This document shows positions 11,132 through 24,181 of a DNA stretch of 45,567 bases, piece after piece (positions within the stretch are counted from its first letter, which is position 1; every line of letters begins with the position of its first letter). The DNA is from Hymenoscyphus infarciens (lineage: Eukaryota; Ascomycota; Leotiomycetes; Helotiales; Helotiaceae), in contig LLCB01000399.1 of the NCBI GenBank assembly GCA_001414345.1, forward strand, positions 1 to 45,567. Reading direction: 5' to 3'. The notes beneath the pieces were generated by a model. The model was not told the DNA's origin and did no database searches. It saw only the letters and a list, made by a program, of their open reading frames with translations. The position numbers were made by a program, and so were the translations under genes.

Positions 11132-14100
11132 TAATATCTTCGATAACTTTAATCCTACTAACTAAAAGAAACGACCTAAGTAATCTAGTATAACCTCTAA
11201 TCTAACTTTTAGGTTTACTAAAAGATAATTAGATCTTCTTCTTTATATTCTACTAATTTAGTAAAGATACTAGTAGTGACGATGTTAATAATACTTTTAA
11301 GTATCTAGAATATAATTAGCGATAGAATAATCCTAGTAGAAGACTACTAGTATAAATAAATATAGTATATTTTAAACTAGAGTTAACTTTATAAAATTCT
11401 TAAAAGGGTTAAGACTACTCTTATATATTAAGCACTCTTATAAAAGTATATAAGAATAATTAAAAGTATAATAGAAAAGAAGATAACTTTATAATTAAAG
11501 TTATAATATTTAAGAATATATATAAGAGAAGTAGAGTATTACTAATAATTTACTCTCTTACTTCCTCTACTATACTAAAAGGTAATACTTTAAATTACTT
11601 TTATATTATACTTTTTAATAAATATAATAATTAATCTTTTAAAGTTTTATTTATATCTATATAATAATACTTTAAAGATAAACTTTATAAAAGAAGTTAA
11701 TTATCTAAGTAGAATAATATTAATTTATAAGAGATAATATAAGTATTTAGAGTATTAATATTAAAGTCTTTTAAAAATATATTATTAAGACTTAATTTAC
11801 TAAGATTTTCCCTCTTTACTAACTTTTATATTAATAGTTAGTTTTCGAATAAGCTAATTTTAGTATATAAAAAGGTTCTAGATTATACTATTATAATATT
11901 AACTTTATTCTAAGACCTTTCGATTTCTAATACTATTACTTTTCTATAAAGTTTAATCTAATCCTATATAAAAGTCTACCTAGAGATAGTTATAAACGAA
12001 ACTATAATAACTAAGAGATACTTCTATAAAAGTAGATAATATAGTAATATAAATAAATTTAATAATATAGATTAATATAAGAAGAAGAGAATATATTATA
12101 TATATAGAAAAGACGATTATTTATCTTAGAATTATAATTAAAAAGAGTAGAACTATTACTTTGTTAAATAGACTAATAAGAATTCTAGACACTTTAAAAA
12201 GAAGTAAGATAGATATACTAGAAAGGTATATAATATAAATATAGTATACGCTTAGAGTATCTAGAAGAAGGAGATATTAAAGATACTTTATACTATTACT
12301 CTATTAAAAGAAGATAGTCACTTATTAGATACTAGCTTAAACAACGAAGTTATCTATTATAATATTACTTCTATAGGATTTATCAACGATTTAAATACTA
12401 AATAACTTACTATAAATTTAATAAGTTTAATATAAAAATATACTATTAATAAATATATTCTATAAAACCTAAATAACTTAAATAATACTTCTAACGTTAT
12501 ATACGAATTTATAGAGAAGGTGTTTATAATAATAGCTAAAAGATATATAAAAGAGAACTTCTTTAATATAATAATCGATACTAGAGTAGCTTAAAAGTTA
12601 AGTATAGAATATAACTAATATCTTATATATATTAGACTTATTAAAAATATTCTAATTAATAAAGGTATAAAGAGTTAATTTAATATCTAGTTTAATAAGA
12701 GATATACTCTATTTTTAGAATTAATAATAGTTAATATACTAATTAGAAGAGCTAAATTCTATATAGTATAATCTAATACCTCTTTTATCTTTTATATTAA
12801 TAATATAAATAACCTAAATATTACTTTAAATAATCTTTAAAATATACTTATCTAAGAGAATAAGAAAGAGACAGAAGTTAAAAGGTTCTCTATTATATAA
12901 CGATTTAGATACTCTTTTCTACTCTAGAATAAAGCTATATATAACTTTATATAAAAGTACTTAACCTTTCTTATAAATATTAATATTTAATAACTTTATA
13001 AGCGATTTAGCTATCTATTAGTACTAAGATTATAACGTATACTAGAAAGAGCTAGGTATTATATTAACTAAAGTATCTTTTAACATCTTATTAAATTTTA
13101 TAGATACTATTAAAAGTATAGAAGTTTACTTAGCCGATTTAAGTTTATTCTTTATAATAACCTTAAATTTAATTATAGTATTTTAATTAATACTTTCTTT
13201 TTTAATAAATAAGTAGTCTTATACTATATAAATAAAGTAATAAGATATTAAGTAGGTAACCTTTTACTAGATATAAAAGCAATAACTATATAAAAGGTTT
13301 TCTAAAGATATTAGATTAATCTATATCTTAAACCTCTTAATTATATTATTATAGATACTAGAATAAACTTTATTAGAAAAGACTTTATATACTCTACTAC
13401 TAGAATAAATACTATAGTAAAAACTATACTAGTTAAAGTATATAATTTAATTAGTATAGTAGAACGTTACTATAGACTAATTTAATAGGTATATAATATT
13501 ATATATAAATAAGAGCTATATCTCTTATAAAGTTTAATACTTTAAATAGCTTTTAAAGTAATTAATAATATAGTAGGCCTAAATAGACTAGTCTCTACTC
13601 TATTAGTATATAGAGTATATACTTAAATAACTATAACTAACGTACCTTCGTAACTAATTTCTATAAGGTCTAAGACTTATAAAAAGGCTACTTAAGAGAT
13701 ATAAAAGTGGATTATATCCTGTTAAGTTAAAGAAGCTCTTAATATATAAAATAGAATAATTAACTAAGTTAAGAACTTACTCTTAAATTTAAACGTTTTA
13801 GTATAAAGAGAGTATATAAAGTCTTAAATAAGACCTTTTATCTTTTAAAGAATTAAAAATAAAGACTATATTATAATACTACTAAGTAGTCTTATAAAGT
13901 TTCAATCTATAGTTATAAAGCTATACTTTATTAAAACTTCTAAAACTTCTAAAATAGTACTAGTAACTAAGGAAGTTTCTAGTATAGTACTATCTAAAAC
14001 AATACTATAACTCTATAAAAAAAGGAGAACTTTTAAGTAATAGAGTAGGTAGGAAGTAGACTAAAGTAACTAAGATATTAAATAATATTTACCTTCCTCT

Positions 14101-15993
14101 TAATACTAACTTCGTTAGTTATAAATCTATTAAAATACTAATATTCTAGAACCCTTACTAGAACCTCTTTAGAAGCGTAGACGTAGATAGCTTTAAAAGT
14201 ATCTAAGGCTTCTAAATAAGTCTTTTAAAGTATTATTCTAATAATTAGATACTTTTATAAATAATTTTAACTATATTACTCTTAAAGATATTAAAACTTT
14301 TCTTACTAATTTAAGCAAACCTTATAATATTAAAGTATTTATAGTTAATAATAGTATAATATATATTAAATTGTAATAAAAGGAGATTAATAGATTAACT
14401 AATTAAAGTGTTTTTAAGATTATTACTTAGAAAGAGTTACCTCTTAATACTAGAATATTTAGATTATACTTTATAAATAATATTAAATTTAAGAATATAA
14501 TACTTGCTTTTACAAAGTTAAGATTAGTAATCTAAGTATATAATAATACTAGAAAGTTACTAGTACTTATTTAAGCGCCTACGATTTAGAAAGTAAGCTA
14601 GAGAATAATCCTTATACTTATTATAATACTTCTAAGTTTATAAGTATTTATTTAAGATATTATATAAGTATATATATAATCTTTAACTAACTTAAATCAG
14701 AAATTCTTTATACGCTCTCTTAAAGATTATTCTTAATAGAAAGATATATTCTTTAAAGTAATTAGACTATTATATAGTATTCTAGAAGCTAGTAATTATT
14801 AGTTTATAATATACTATAAATACTATATTCTAAGGCTTATAATAGAATAGTTAATATTCAACTCTTATCTTTTATATACTAAGTTATACTAATATAATAA
14901 GTAAGTAAAGTTAGATACTTTTTTTAGTATAGTAGGCTTTTAAACTAATAATATCTTAATACTTACTAATAACACTTTTACTAATAAAGAAGAGCTTACT
15001 ATTAACAAAGCCGGGTTTATATCTAAGAAGAGAGAGAAGCTTACTATTAACTATCTAATCAAATTTAATAGAGGGTTAATTACTAAGTATTATAATAGCT
15101 CTATATCTCTTACTTAGAATTATATAAAATACTTAGATTTAGTATAAAAAGCTCTATTTAAGATATCTAATATAAAAGGGATATTATATATAATAGATAC
15201 TAAAGATTAATATATTATATAATATGCTAAAGAGGTATACTTAGCTATAATATCCTAGCTTAAGACCGCTTTTAACTTATTATATACTACTTAAACTATT
15301 AATTCTTAAAATAATAATATTTCACTTCTTAATAAGCGAATTTAATAGTAAATTAACAATCTTTTAAAAGAACTTAAATTCGTTAAATTAGATAAATCTT
15401 CTCTAAAGTTATACGCTTTTACTAATAGATTATTTACTAATAATAAGAACTTATTATTATAAATCGGTTATCTTATTACTCTTATAGATAAAGATAATAA
15501 TACTAATATCTTATATTAGTCCTTTACTAAATATAAGAGAGTTACTTATAGTGTTTTAGTATTAGAATTATATATAATAAGCTCTAGATTTAACGCCGTA
15601 GCTTTAATAAAATTAACTTTTAAAAGTATCTTAGGATTTAAGATACTACTTATAGTATATACTAATTTAAAGTCTATTTACAAATATATAGCTAAATTAG
15701 ATACAACTAAAGTGAAGCGACTAATAATTAATATTATATACTTATAAGAAGCGTATAAATTAAGAGAGATTAATAAGATTAAATAGATTAATAGTAAAAG
15801 TAATCCTATAAATACTATAACTAAAAAGAGTTACTATAATATCTTATAAAAGTTGATTAATACTAATAAGCTAGACATTAACCTTATAGAGTAGATAGAA
15901 CAAAATAAGATATAATAAGAGACTAAAATAGAGCCTTCTTATTAGTTAAGAATAGAGAATAAAGAGCTCTAATTAGTTAGATCAGATATATAA
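10538..15993 (+). pseudogene. Copia gag-pol polyprotein remnant, copy 1
   Basis: The probable start is ATA at 10538 (ATG hit by RIP), opening an N-terminus with Thr/Pro residues. A glutamine tract has become a TAA run at 11101-11130. The gag knuckle is at 12094-12135 (C-x2-C-x4-C-x4-H, Cys and His now Tyr). The protease D-T-G reads D-T-R at 12577-12585. Integrase fills about 12.9-14.1 kb. RT starts near 14440, and its active site reads VGF-stop-TNN, with the two Asp positions at 14947-14952. RNase H reads VYTNLKS with its Asp position at 15664-15666, followed by a recognisable copia C-terminus (KRLIINI, then EINEIKWI-like). The shared stop in copies 1 and 2 is near 15991. From 12577 on, these motifs share one frame; the presumed start is in another frame, so at least one indel lies in gag. 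Confidence 0.88.
11101..11132 (+). repeat. (TAA)n tract, former polyglutamine codons
   Basis: A run of about ten TAA codons in the frame of the copia polyprotein. The equivalent in copy 2 is near 25297-25313, shorter. CAA codons turned into ochre stops by C-to-T change at CpA explain it. The same tract in the old minus-strand copia is the site where the full-length LINE B inserted (37283 and 42511-42531). Confidence 0.75.
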
Positions 15994-16039
15994 TTTTTAA
16001 TAGTTTTAAGTAACTTCTATCATTTTAAAGAAGTACTAG

Positions 16040-16211
16040 TATTAGTATATATATTTAAAGAGTAAATAGCAATTCAGATTAGTATACGTAGGTATATATA
16101 TACTCGCTTAAAGGCTACTTAAGTAGGCATCGTAGCTAGCTTTACTTAGTATATCCGAACGATAATATAACTCTTTTTGTATCGCTTTTATAACTATAAG
16201 TCATACTAATA
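16040..16211 (+). repeat. Copia copy 1 3' LTR
   Basis: A direct repeat of 9989-10160. It begins TATTAG where the 5' LTR has TGTCGG, differences that are all C-to-T or G-to-A. A short purine run (AAAGAAG) lies upstream as the likely polypurine tract. TATAC target copy follows. Confidence 0.88.
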
Positions 16212-16616
16212 TATACTACAAAAAAACATAAGATAATATAAATTTTTATATACTAATTCTATATATATAATAGTATTTAGTATAAATATTTAAAAGTAAT
16301 ATAAATCTCTCGTTTAACCTTATATATCTTAGTATATATATAAATAAGATATATATTACTAAAAAAAGATTTAGATCTCTAGAGATATAAATCTTTAAAA
16401 GTTCTTATATATCTCTTTCTACTTACTAGTTTTATAGTACTACTAACTTAAAATATATAAGTATATACTAATATATATACTATAAGCTAAACGATTACTT
16501 AATATATTAAGAAATAAGTGATAATATATACTAACTTATAAGAAGTCACTATTTAGAATATCTTATTAAATATCTATATATATATTTAAATAGTTTATAC
16601 GAGCTAAATAGGCTCT

Positions 16617-16760
16617 TAAGAAGAACCTAAAGTATTATTTATAGTTATTTAAGTAAATATACTATATACTAATAGTAAGAAACTAATCTAGCTAAGTCTA
16701 TTATACTATTAATTACTTTAAAAGCTATTTATAATACTAAACTCTATAAGAGATAAAGCT
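16617..16760 (-). pseudogene. Old copia segment: integrase core region
   Basis: The reverse complement matches copia copy 1 at about 13500-13640, including AGCTTTTAAAGTAATTAATA. It ends with the 16-bp target duplication TATAAGAGATAAAGCT (16745-16760) of the adjoining LINE. Confidence 0.75.
16745..16760. repeat. LINE A copy 1 target-site duplication, left
   Basis: TATAAGAGATAAAGCT, identical to 22485-22500. The first T of the right copy may belong to the LINE tail. Confidence 0.9.
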
Positions 16761-17189
16761 ATATATACCTTTTTTTAGAGACTAAATTTTTTAGTCTAAA
16801 ACACCTAATCTTACTTATACTCGATTAAGAAACGAAATTCCTTTTATAGAGTCTCTTTTAGAAAGCTCTCTATCTTTGTCTACGCTTCTAAGAAGAGGTA
16901 TAAAGAAGAGAGAGGTTTATCTAATTCTTCTTATTCTAGCTATTTAGTAACGTTTTATCTCTAAGACTTCTAAGTCTCTTAAAAAAGATATTATAGTCTA
17001 AATCTTTTTTAGAGGTATTAGAGAAGCTATAGACTACTATTTAAATACTATCTTTAATAGTACTCTCTTAGATCTCTTATCTCTTCTTTAAACCTTCTAT
17101 ACCTAGGTTACTAACCTTAGCCTCTCTTACTACGAAGTATATACTAAAGAGACCTTACCTCCTCTTCTCTTAGCTTATAGTACTTACTT

Positions 17190-18330
17190 AGAGTATAAAG
17201 ACACTACTATGCTCTCTCTAACTCTTCTCTTCTTTTTAAATATTATAAGAAAAATTTCTTATATATAGACTACTAAGGATACCTTATTACCTAAAAAGAT
17301 ATCTTAAACTATTAAGCTTTTAAAAAAGATAATAATAATAATAATAACTCTATTCTACTCTCTCTCTTTTATTTAGAAGAATAAGAATAAGAGATCTAAG
17401 CTCTTTATCTAAATCCTATCTAACTCTTTAGATAGAGTCTACTCTACTAATACTATTTTCCTAGTACTTTATAACCTAGGAATTAGATATAAAGACCTAG
17501 TATATAAGGTACTCTTAGTTAATTCTAGCTTTACTATTATCTCTAAAGATAAAGAAGCTTTATAATCTCTTCTAATAAAGAAAGCTAGTATATAAACTCT
17601 TTTTAGTACTACTAGAATAGAGCTTCTAAAAGACTAGACAGCTTTCTACATTTTAGACATTTCTTAAAAGGTAGAATCTATCTAGATTACTTAAGTAAGA
17701 GTAATTTAATTAACCCTAGCTCTTCCTACTTTTAAAGTAGTAGTATTAGTAATTAAAGAACAAATTAGAGCTAACTCTATAAGAGTTTATATAGCTACTA
17801 GCTCTCTTTTAAATAACCTATTCTATACTACTTAGATTACCTTTTTTAAAGAAGAGAACGTAAGAGGCCTCTCTACTATTTTAAACGTAATCTTAATTCT
17901 AGATAGTAGAGTCTACTTTAAGCGTCTTCTAAAGAAGTCTACTATAATATAGTACTTAAAGTACTAGTAATAGTATAATACTTAGAATTATAATAAAAGC
18001 TAATAATATTACCTCTATAGTAGTATAAATTACTTAAAAGACTTCTACTCTTAGTATATTAAGTATTTTTAATATAGATTAAAGTACTTATACTATAGTA
18101 GTCTTTATATCTTAGATAATATTATATATTAACTTTAGCTAAAAGCTACTAGACCTCTACTTTTAGTAGAGAATATAAGAACTATTTAATAAGTATACTC
18201 TAAGATATAACTAAGAAAAGAGAACGATTTACCTTATAGCTTTATAGATATAGAAATAGACTATTCTACTACCTCTTCTCTCTCTTTAGACTCTTAGCTA
18301 AGTAAGAAAGCTATTCTAAACACCTTCTCT
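17190..18330 (+). pseudogene. LINE A copy 1 ORF1 (gag-like) remnant
   Basis: The boundaries are approximate. The only firm motif is a Cys-rich knuckle near 18085-18108, reading K-Y-L-Y-Y-S-S-L-Y, which is the RIP form of the K-C-L-Y-C-S-G-P-H type seen in ORF1 of fungal Tad elements. It is in a different frame from the pol motifs downstream, as expected for two ORFs. An earlier knuckle probably lies near 17990 but its second Cys position cannot be explained by RIP alone. ORF1 proteins bind the element RNA. Confidence 0.5.
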
Positions 18331-18679
18331 TCTCTACCTCTATACTCTATCTCTTAACCTAAGAGCTCTAACACCTACTCTAATCTCCTTCTCTTATAAG
18401 TAGATAAGGACCTTTTAAATAATACTATTTCTAAGTCTTATAAATTAATATATATAAGTCTAGTAAGTATTAGAAGCTAGCTCTTTAACTTACTTACTCT
18501 AGATAAGTATATATAGTTCTTATATAAGAACTATATATTTACTAAAAAGAGATTAATTATTAGATTATAAGACGTTATCTAAACTATACTTACTTTTTAC
18601 TTATTTATAACTAGAATAAGAACCTCTTTTAAATACTTACTTTTATATAAAAAGAGGTAAATATTCTCTTAAGCTAATA

Positions 18680-21600
18680 ATTACTAATTATACTCTTACT
18701 TAATTACTAAGACCTTATTTATATTAAGATTATACTCTTTTAAGGCTCTCTACTATATATTCTTAATATATATAATACTCTCTTAGATACTAAGAGTGTT
18801 AGAGAGGCTATTAACCTTATTTTTAACTTAGAATATATCTATACTATAAATACTCTTATAGCTAGAGACTTAAATTTAAAGAGCTAGCTCTAGTAACTAG
18901 ACTTTCTTAGCTAAGAAAGTATATAAGCTTCTCTACTTATTAGCTAGGTAGAGGATAGAGAGCTATAACTCTTTACTCTTTCTAAGATATAAATATATAA
19001 CTTTAGTAATACTTTTAACTTTACCTTTTACTCTAGTAATCTCTTTTAAAAAGGCGCCTCTACTAAGGTAGACTTCTTTTTTAAATATAGCTTAGATTAC
19101 CTTCTACTTTTTACTTAGCTTTTATATATAAGAAATCTAATAGAGAAGAACCTACCTTTAAAGCTTAGTACTTATAATACTAAAACCTTTAAAGTAACTC
19201 TTTAAAGTAAGCTTAAAATATAATAGCTATTTAAACTTATAGAGTAACTAAATACTAATTTACTAAAAGCTCTAGTAGGATTTATTACTAAGAGTATATA
19301 TAGTATATACCTTTATAATACTAAGTAAAAACTCGGTTATAGATTTAGACACCTCTAGTAGAATAAGAAGTACTAGGTAGTAGCTACTAAGACTAAGTAA
19401 GTATAAAGACGTAGAATAAACCTATAAGTCTTAAGATCTCTTTATAAAAGTCTAAGATAAGAGATTTAGAAAGTAAAGAGAGAATACTTCTATAGTCTAA
19501 TTAATAAAGTAATAAGAAGTAAAAACGTTTTTAAGATTTATAAGTAATACTAGAGTACTAGAGTCTATAAGTCTCTACTCTTAAAAGACTTAGTAAGCTA
19601 ATTAAGCTTTACTACTTAAAAAAAGTAAAAGATCTTAGTATAAAAGCTACTTATAAATAAGACTAAGGTTAGAGATATTCTATTTAATACTCTAACTACT
19701 ACTTTCTAGTCTCTCTTATAAGCTAATCTTACTTTATATAAGGTTAAGGAATTAATCCTTAGTAAAGCTTTAACTATATTAGAAGAGGATAAGCTTATAA
19801 TAGAGGTTTTTAAAGTAGCCTAGTTATAAATATTAAGCCTTATTCTCTCTTTATTTAAAAGCTATATTAAAATAGGCTTTTATTTAAAGATCTTTTATAC
19901 TACTATTATTACTATTATTCTAAAGTTTAATAAGAAAGATAAATCTTTCTCTTAAGTATACTAGCTAATTATACTACTCTTAGTTCTTAGAAAAGAGCTT
20001 AAAAAGCTTCTTACTAAGTAAGTCTCTTAAATAGCTATTAAATATACTATTCTAGAATAGAACTAGTTTAGCGCTCTCTTATTAAGAGCTACTATAAACC
20101 TTATTACCTACCTTACCTTTAATATTAAGTTAGCTCTTATAAATAAATAAAAAGCCTCTCTTCTTATACTTAATATTAAAAAAGCTTTTAATATAGTACT
20201 CTTTAACTACTTAATTAAAAAACTTAAAAAGTAAAAATAGCTATACTATCTTATAAAATAGGTCTTCTCTTTCTTAATTAATAGATTTATAAAAGTAAAG
20301 CTTAATAGAGAGATAAAAGATACTACTTTACTTAAATATAACCTCTTTTAAGGCTTATCTATCTTATTAATCCTTTTTATACTATATATCTAACCTCTCT
20401 TTAAGCTAGGAGTTAGCTTACTTCTAGTAGTATAGTAATTTAGCTATACTAATAATATTAGACTACTTATCTCTAAACTCTTAAAAGTAGAGAATATTAA
20501 GCTACTTATAGAATAAGTAACTAGTATACTTAAGTAAAGTATAGATAAGAGTATTACCTTTAATACTAAAAAGTTAAAACTTATCTACTTCTTTTATAAA
20601 AGAAAGTAAAAAAGAAGAGAGATTTAACCTCTCTCTACTATTATAGTTAAAAGAAAGATAATAAAGCTTATAAAAGAGCTTTAATAGCTTAATATCTTCT
20701 TTAAATCTTATCTTACTTTTTATAGCTATATTAAAAGAATAGCTAATAAAGTTATACTTATAGCTAATACTCTTAAAAATATAATAAATATAGTAAAAGG
20801 ATTCTCTCTATATCTCTTAAAATAAGCTACTATAGCTTATATCCTTTTAATTACTTACTTTAGATATAAGACCTAGTACTTAGACTATATAAAGAAAATA
20901 AGTAATATAAGCTCTATAAATAACTAGATTAGCTATTACCTAATACTCTTAAATAAAGTAGTTATAAAGTATACTAGAATTATCCTTCTAGTTTATAAAA
21001 CCACCTCTATTTTAATACTTCTTATAAAATCTAGCTTATTAGCTACTAAGATTACTCTTATTACTAAAAGTAAAGCCTTTAAAGCTAGAACTTAACGTCT
21101 TAACTTAGCTTATCTACTTAAGTAATACTTAAATAATCTTTACTTAAAGACTAGGCTTATTTACTAGTTCTCTTAACCTCTCTCTCTCTTAGAAGAAATT
21201 AATCTAATTTAAGACTCTTTATAAAATAAAAGATTTAACTAATAAACCTATTTTCTTAAAATAATAAGCCTAAGCTCTAATAGTAATAAAGAATCTTATA
21301 AAGCTAAATTCCTTAAATTCCTTATCTTAATCTCTTTTATAAACTTAGTTATATTTACTAATAGCTCTTACTTAGATAATAAAAGTACTAGTAGAGGTAT
21401 ATACCTTATAAGAGAAAGAGTTATATTAAATATAAAGCTCTTTATTTTTAATAAAACCTTAGAAATTTATAATATAAAGGTAAAAGCTGTCTTATATAAC
21501 CTTAAACTAGCTCTTAGATCTCCTTTTTAGACCTTAGCTATAAAATACTAGATTTACTTTAATAATCTTAAAACTATACTTTAACTAACTTACTAGTCTT

Positions 21601-22240
21601 ATAATATATTATAAGAAACCTTTAATAAAGTCTTTAACTTTATCTAACTATATCTTAAGAAAATTTAAATAAGATAGTACCTTAGTTATATAGAAATCTA
21701 TAGTAATAAGATAGCTAATAAAGCTATAAGGAAAGTAGCTTACTTAACTCCTCCTCCTAGCTCTTACTTCTTACTCTATATTACTATACTTAATTATAAG
21801 GCTAAGAAGATAGGAATTAAGCTTATAAATTAACTCTAGTAAACTACGCTCTTAGATACTTATAAGAGGCTACGTCTTACTTCTTAGTCTTTAAAGCCTA
21901 GGACTCTTAAGCTACTAAAAGAGGTCTTAGCTTAGCTAATTATAGCTTATATTAGCTATAGAGACTTTATAGTATATTACCTTTACTTCTTCTACTTTAA
22001 TATACTTCTAGAGTTAAGAAACTATAAATATAAGAAGATAAAGATATAATTCTACCTACTCTTTTATAGGCTTATAAATAAGAAGGACCTAAGACTATTA
22101 GCTAAGGCTAAGAGAAAGTCTTAACTTCTTTTTAGACCTAGGTCTAAGGAACTCTTTTATAAGATCTATACTAAGACTAAATTCTTTATAAAGATCTATT
22201 TCTTAAGATAGTTTAATTACTTCCTCTCTTTTCTCTCTCT
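18680..22240 (+). pseudogene. LINE A copy 1 pol: endonuclease, RT, RNase H remnant
   Basis: The apurinic/apyrimidinic endonuclease GDFN-type motif reads RDLN at 18864-18875. RT motif A reads LNIKKAFN with Asp positions at 20172-20174 and 20190-20192. The YADD box reads YTNN at 20445-20456. The RNase H start (FTDGS type) reads FTNSS with the Asp position at 21360-21362. A Cys/His-rich C-terminal tail follows around 21970-22060. All these positions share one frame. Domain order and the RNase H domain place it in the Tad1 clade. Start and end are approximate. Confidence 0.85.
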
Positions 22241-22484
22241 TATACTTTTATATATCTTCTTTATCTTCTTCTAATTTATTAAACTATTTAAGAATAAAGG
22301 CTATTTTAAAAGTAGAGCTTCTTTTTAAACTATCTTTTATAAATTAGCTTACTCGTTTATACTCTCTATAGTCTAGAGCATCTCTCTAGTGTTATTTACT
22401 CTCTTTTAGGACTTTTTAGAACCTAGACCACGTAATCTAGACTCCGTCTAACGTTAAATAGTAATAAATAAATAAATAAATAAA

Positions 22485-22500
22485 TATAAGAGATAAAGCT
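22485..22500. repeat. LINE A copy 1 target-site duplication, right
   Basis: TATAAGAGATAAAGCT, identical to 16745-16760. After it the old copia continues. Confidence 0.9.
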
Positions 22501-23017
22501 CTTACTTATATATAATATTATATATCTTTTAAATTAGTTTATAGTATTAGTCTACTATATTAATTAAATTTAATATCTTAACTAGAATAGTTTTTACTAT
22601 AGTATCTATCTTAGTAGTAGAAGAGATAAACTCTTTACTAATAGAGCTTATCTTAGTATCTATAATAAGATAATTAAGAGATCTAAGATATAGCTTAATC
22701 TAGTATATATAAAAGACTTTCTAGATACTTTTTATACTTAGATCTAGTAAAAAGGTAATTTAACTAATATCTTATTTCTTTATCTATATAATATAATACT
22801 AGTCTTTTAATAAGAAAGAAATTTTTAAATAAAATACTAGAATTAAATTTAACGTTATTATAAAAATCAAACTTAAAGTAACTAAGAGACTTTCTATACT
22901 TCTAATTATACTTATAGAATTTAATAAGATATTAAAGAATATCTTAGTTAATATTAGATCTAGATTACTTAAGTATATATTATAATCTTAGTACTTCTAA
23001 GTAGTTAAATTACTTAT
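22501..23017 (-). pseudogene. Old copia segment: protease-integrase region, part 1
   Basis: The reverse complement matches copia copy 1 around 13000-13500 (for example TTTAATTAATATAGTAG and the TATTATTATAGATACTAG region). It ends at the CTTAT target duplication (23013-23017) of a solo LTR. Confidence 0.75.
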
Positions 23018-23376
23018 TATAATAGTATAAAATATATAAAACTATAGAAGAGAATAAAGTAGATAGATACTATGCTCTAATATAGAAGAAAAGACTAAAC
23101 TAGCCTTCTTTTATTCTAAGTAGAAGTATTTATATATAGAAAATCGAATAATATAAAAGTCTAATAATAATAATAACTAAGACCTTTCTAATATAAGTAA
23201 TTCTAAGAGAATAATAGCTAAAAGCTAAATATATAATCTTTAAACCTTAATATCTTCTATATATAAATATTAGATATTAATACCTTCTATATATAAATAT
23301 TAGATAATAATATCTTTAACGTATAAGTATTAGTAATTTTACGAATATTAGTAATTTAAGATAGTTAGCTTTTATA
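23018..23376 (-). mobile_element. Solo LTR of family A, inverted
   Basis: A 359-bp copy in inverse orientation to 43200-43552. On the plus strand it starts TATAATAGTATAAAATATA and ends AGCTTTTATA. It is flanked by an exact 5-bp duplication CTTAT (23013-23017 and 23377-23381) made of old-copia sequence. No internal region is present, so the element was lost by LTR-LTR recombination. Contains a local duplication of CTTCTATATATAAATATTAGA (23251 and 23284 region). Confidence 0.85.
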
Positions 23377-24181
23377 CTTATAAAGACGTTAAATCTTAAT
23401 ATCTATAAAATAATAGAGAAATTCTTATATAAGATTATATAGAGCTTTATTCTATAATAGAAAAGCGTATTTAAATTATTATATAATAGAGAATCTCTTA
23501 ATATCTAGCTCGTTCTAATTCTCTTAGATAGGTATATTTTAAAGATTATTTAGAGTAATATCTATACTATCTATATTATTAATATAAAGAATAAAAGTAG
23601 TATTTAATTATATTATATAAAACGCTAATTTTCTAATAATTATATTAATTAATATTAATTCTAAAAAGAGAGTATATCTTTTATTAAGTTAGATATTTAA
23701 GTAACTCTTAGTTTTCTTATTAATTAGTATCTTTTTAATAAGTCTAATATATATAGAATATTAATTATATTTTATACTTAACTTTCGTACTACTCTAGTA
23801 TTAATTATTATATATAATTTTTAACTATTAAATTTTAATATTAGAGATACTATTTAGAATTAGTAGAATATATTTATTAATAGAGTAGTTTTATATTAAA
23901 TCTACTAAGTTTATAGTAAAATATTAAGTACTAAAATTATTAATAAATTCTAAAAAAGTAATATTATAATAGATAATATTATTATCTAAGCTAGAGATAT
24001 TAGAGTCTAAAAAATTAATATCTTTTAATAAAGCGATTACTTAAAGTATTTCTATTAAAACTATTTTTCTTTTTTACTATTAAAATCTCTAAAATTCTTT
24101 TTAAATTATTTATTAAAGTACTAGTTCTACTTTTCTTAAGTATAATTCTATAATAAATAGTCGTTTCTTTTATATATATAG
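23377..24181 (-). pseudogene. Old copia segment: gag end, protease, integrase start
   Basis: The reverse complement matches copia copy 1 from about 12110 to 13000. It ends right in the zinc-knuckle region, where copia copy 2 inserted; the last five bases TATAG are that target duplication. Confidence 0.75.

Larger units (their letters stand above)
9989..16211 (+). mobile_element. Ty1/copia LTR retrotransposon, copy 1, complete layout
   Basis: The element is 6.22 kb with 172-bp LTRs (9989-10160 and 16040-16211) and an exact 5-bp target duplication TATAC (9984-9988 and 16212-16216). Coding is on the plus strand in copia order: gag with zinc knuckle, protease, integrase, RT, RNase H. It sits inside the small inverted-repeat element, which itself lies in the old copia. 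From protease to the final stop the frame is unbroken by frameshifts but full of TAA/TAG codons. It is less diverged from copy 2 than from the old minus-strand copia, which fits a later arrival. Confidence 0.92.
9952..16616. mobile_element. Small inverted-repeat (MITE-like) element, split by a copia insertion
   Basis: The sequence AGAACCTATTTAGCTCGTA at 9952-9970 is the inverse, with one G/A mismatch, of TACGAGCTAAATAGGCTCT at 16598-16616. Both ends abut old-copia sequence on their outer side. Removing the copia insertion and one TATAC target copy leaves roughly 440 bp with terminal inverted repeats and no coding capacity. This looks like a MITE or a deleted DNA transposon. The target duplication is not clear: GAACCT recurs on both sides but overlaps the terminal repeat on the left. 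Family unassigned. Confidence 0.55.
16761..22484 (+). mobile_element. Full-length Tad1-like LINE, family A, copy 1
   Basis: A 5.7-kb non-LTR retrotransposon bounded by a perfect 16-bp target duplication. Its 5' end (ACCTTTTTTTAGAGAC) starts at essentially the same point as copy 2 at 26797, so both look full length. The 3' tail is (AAAT)n at 22462-22484. There are two coding regions on the plus strand: a gag-like ORF1, then a pol ORF with endonuclease, RT and RNase H. It is inserted in the integrase part of the old minus-strand copia. RIP stops are frequent, but no frameshift is needed between the pol motifs I checked. Confidence 0.9.

Noticed and set aside
10538..15993. A working copia gag-pol gene using a reassigned stop code
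   Set aside because: TAA and TAG do fall where Gln and Trp codons are expected, but the change is C-to-T/G-to-A at CpA/TpG in all families and in non-coding LTRs, and catalytic Asp, Cys and His are also lost. RIP explains it; a variant code does not.
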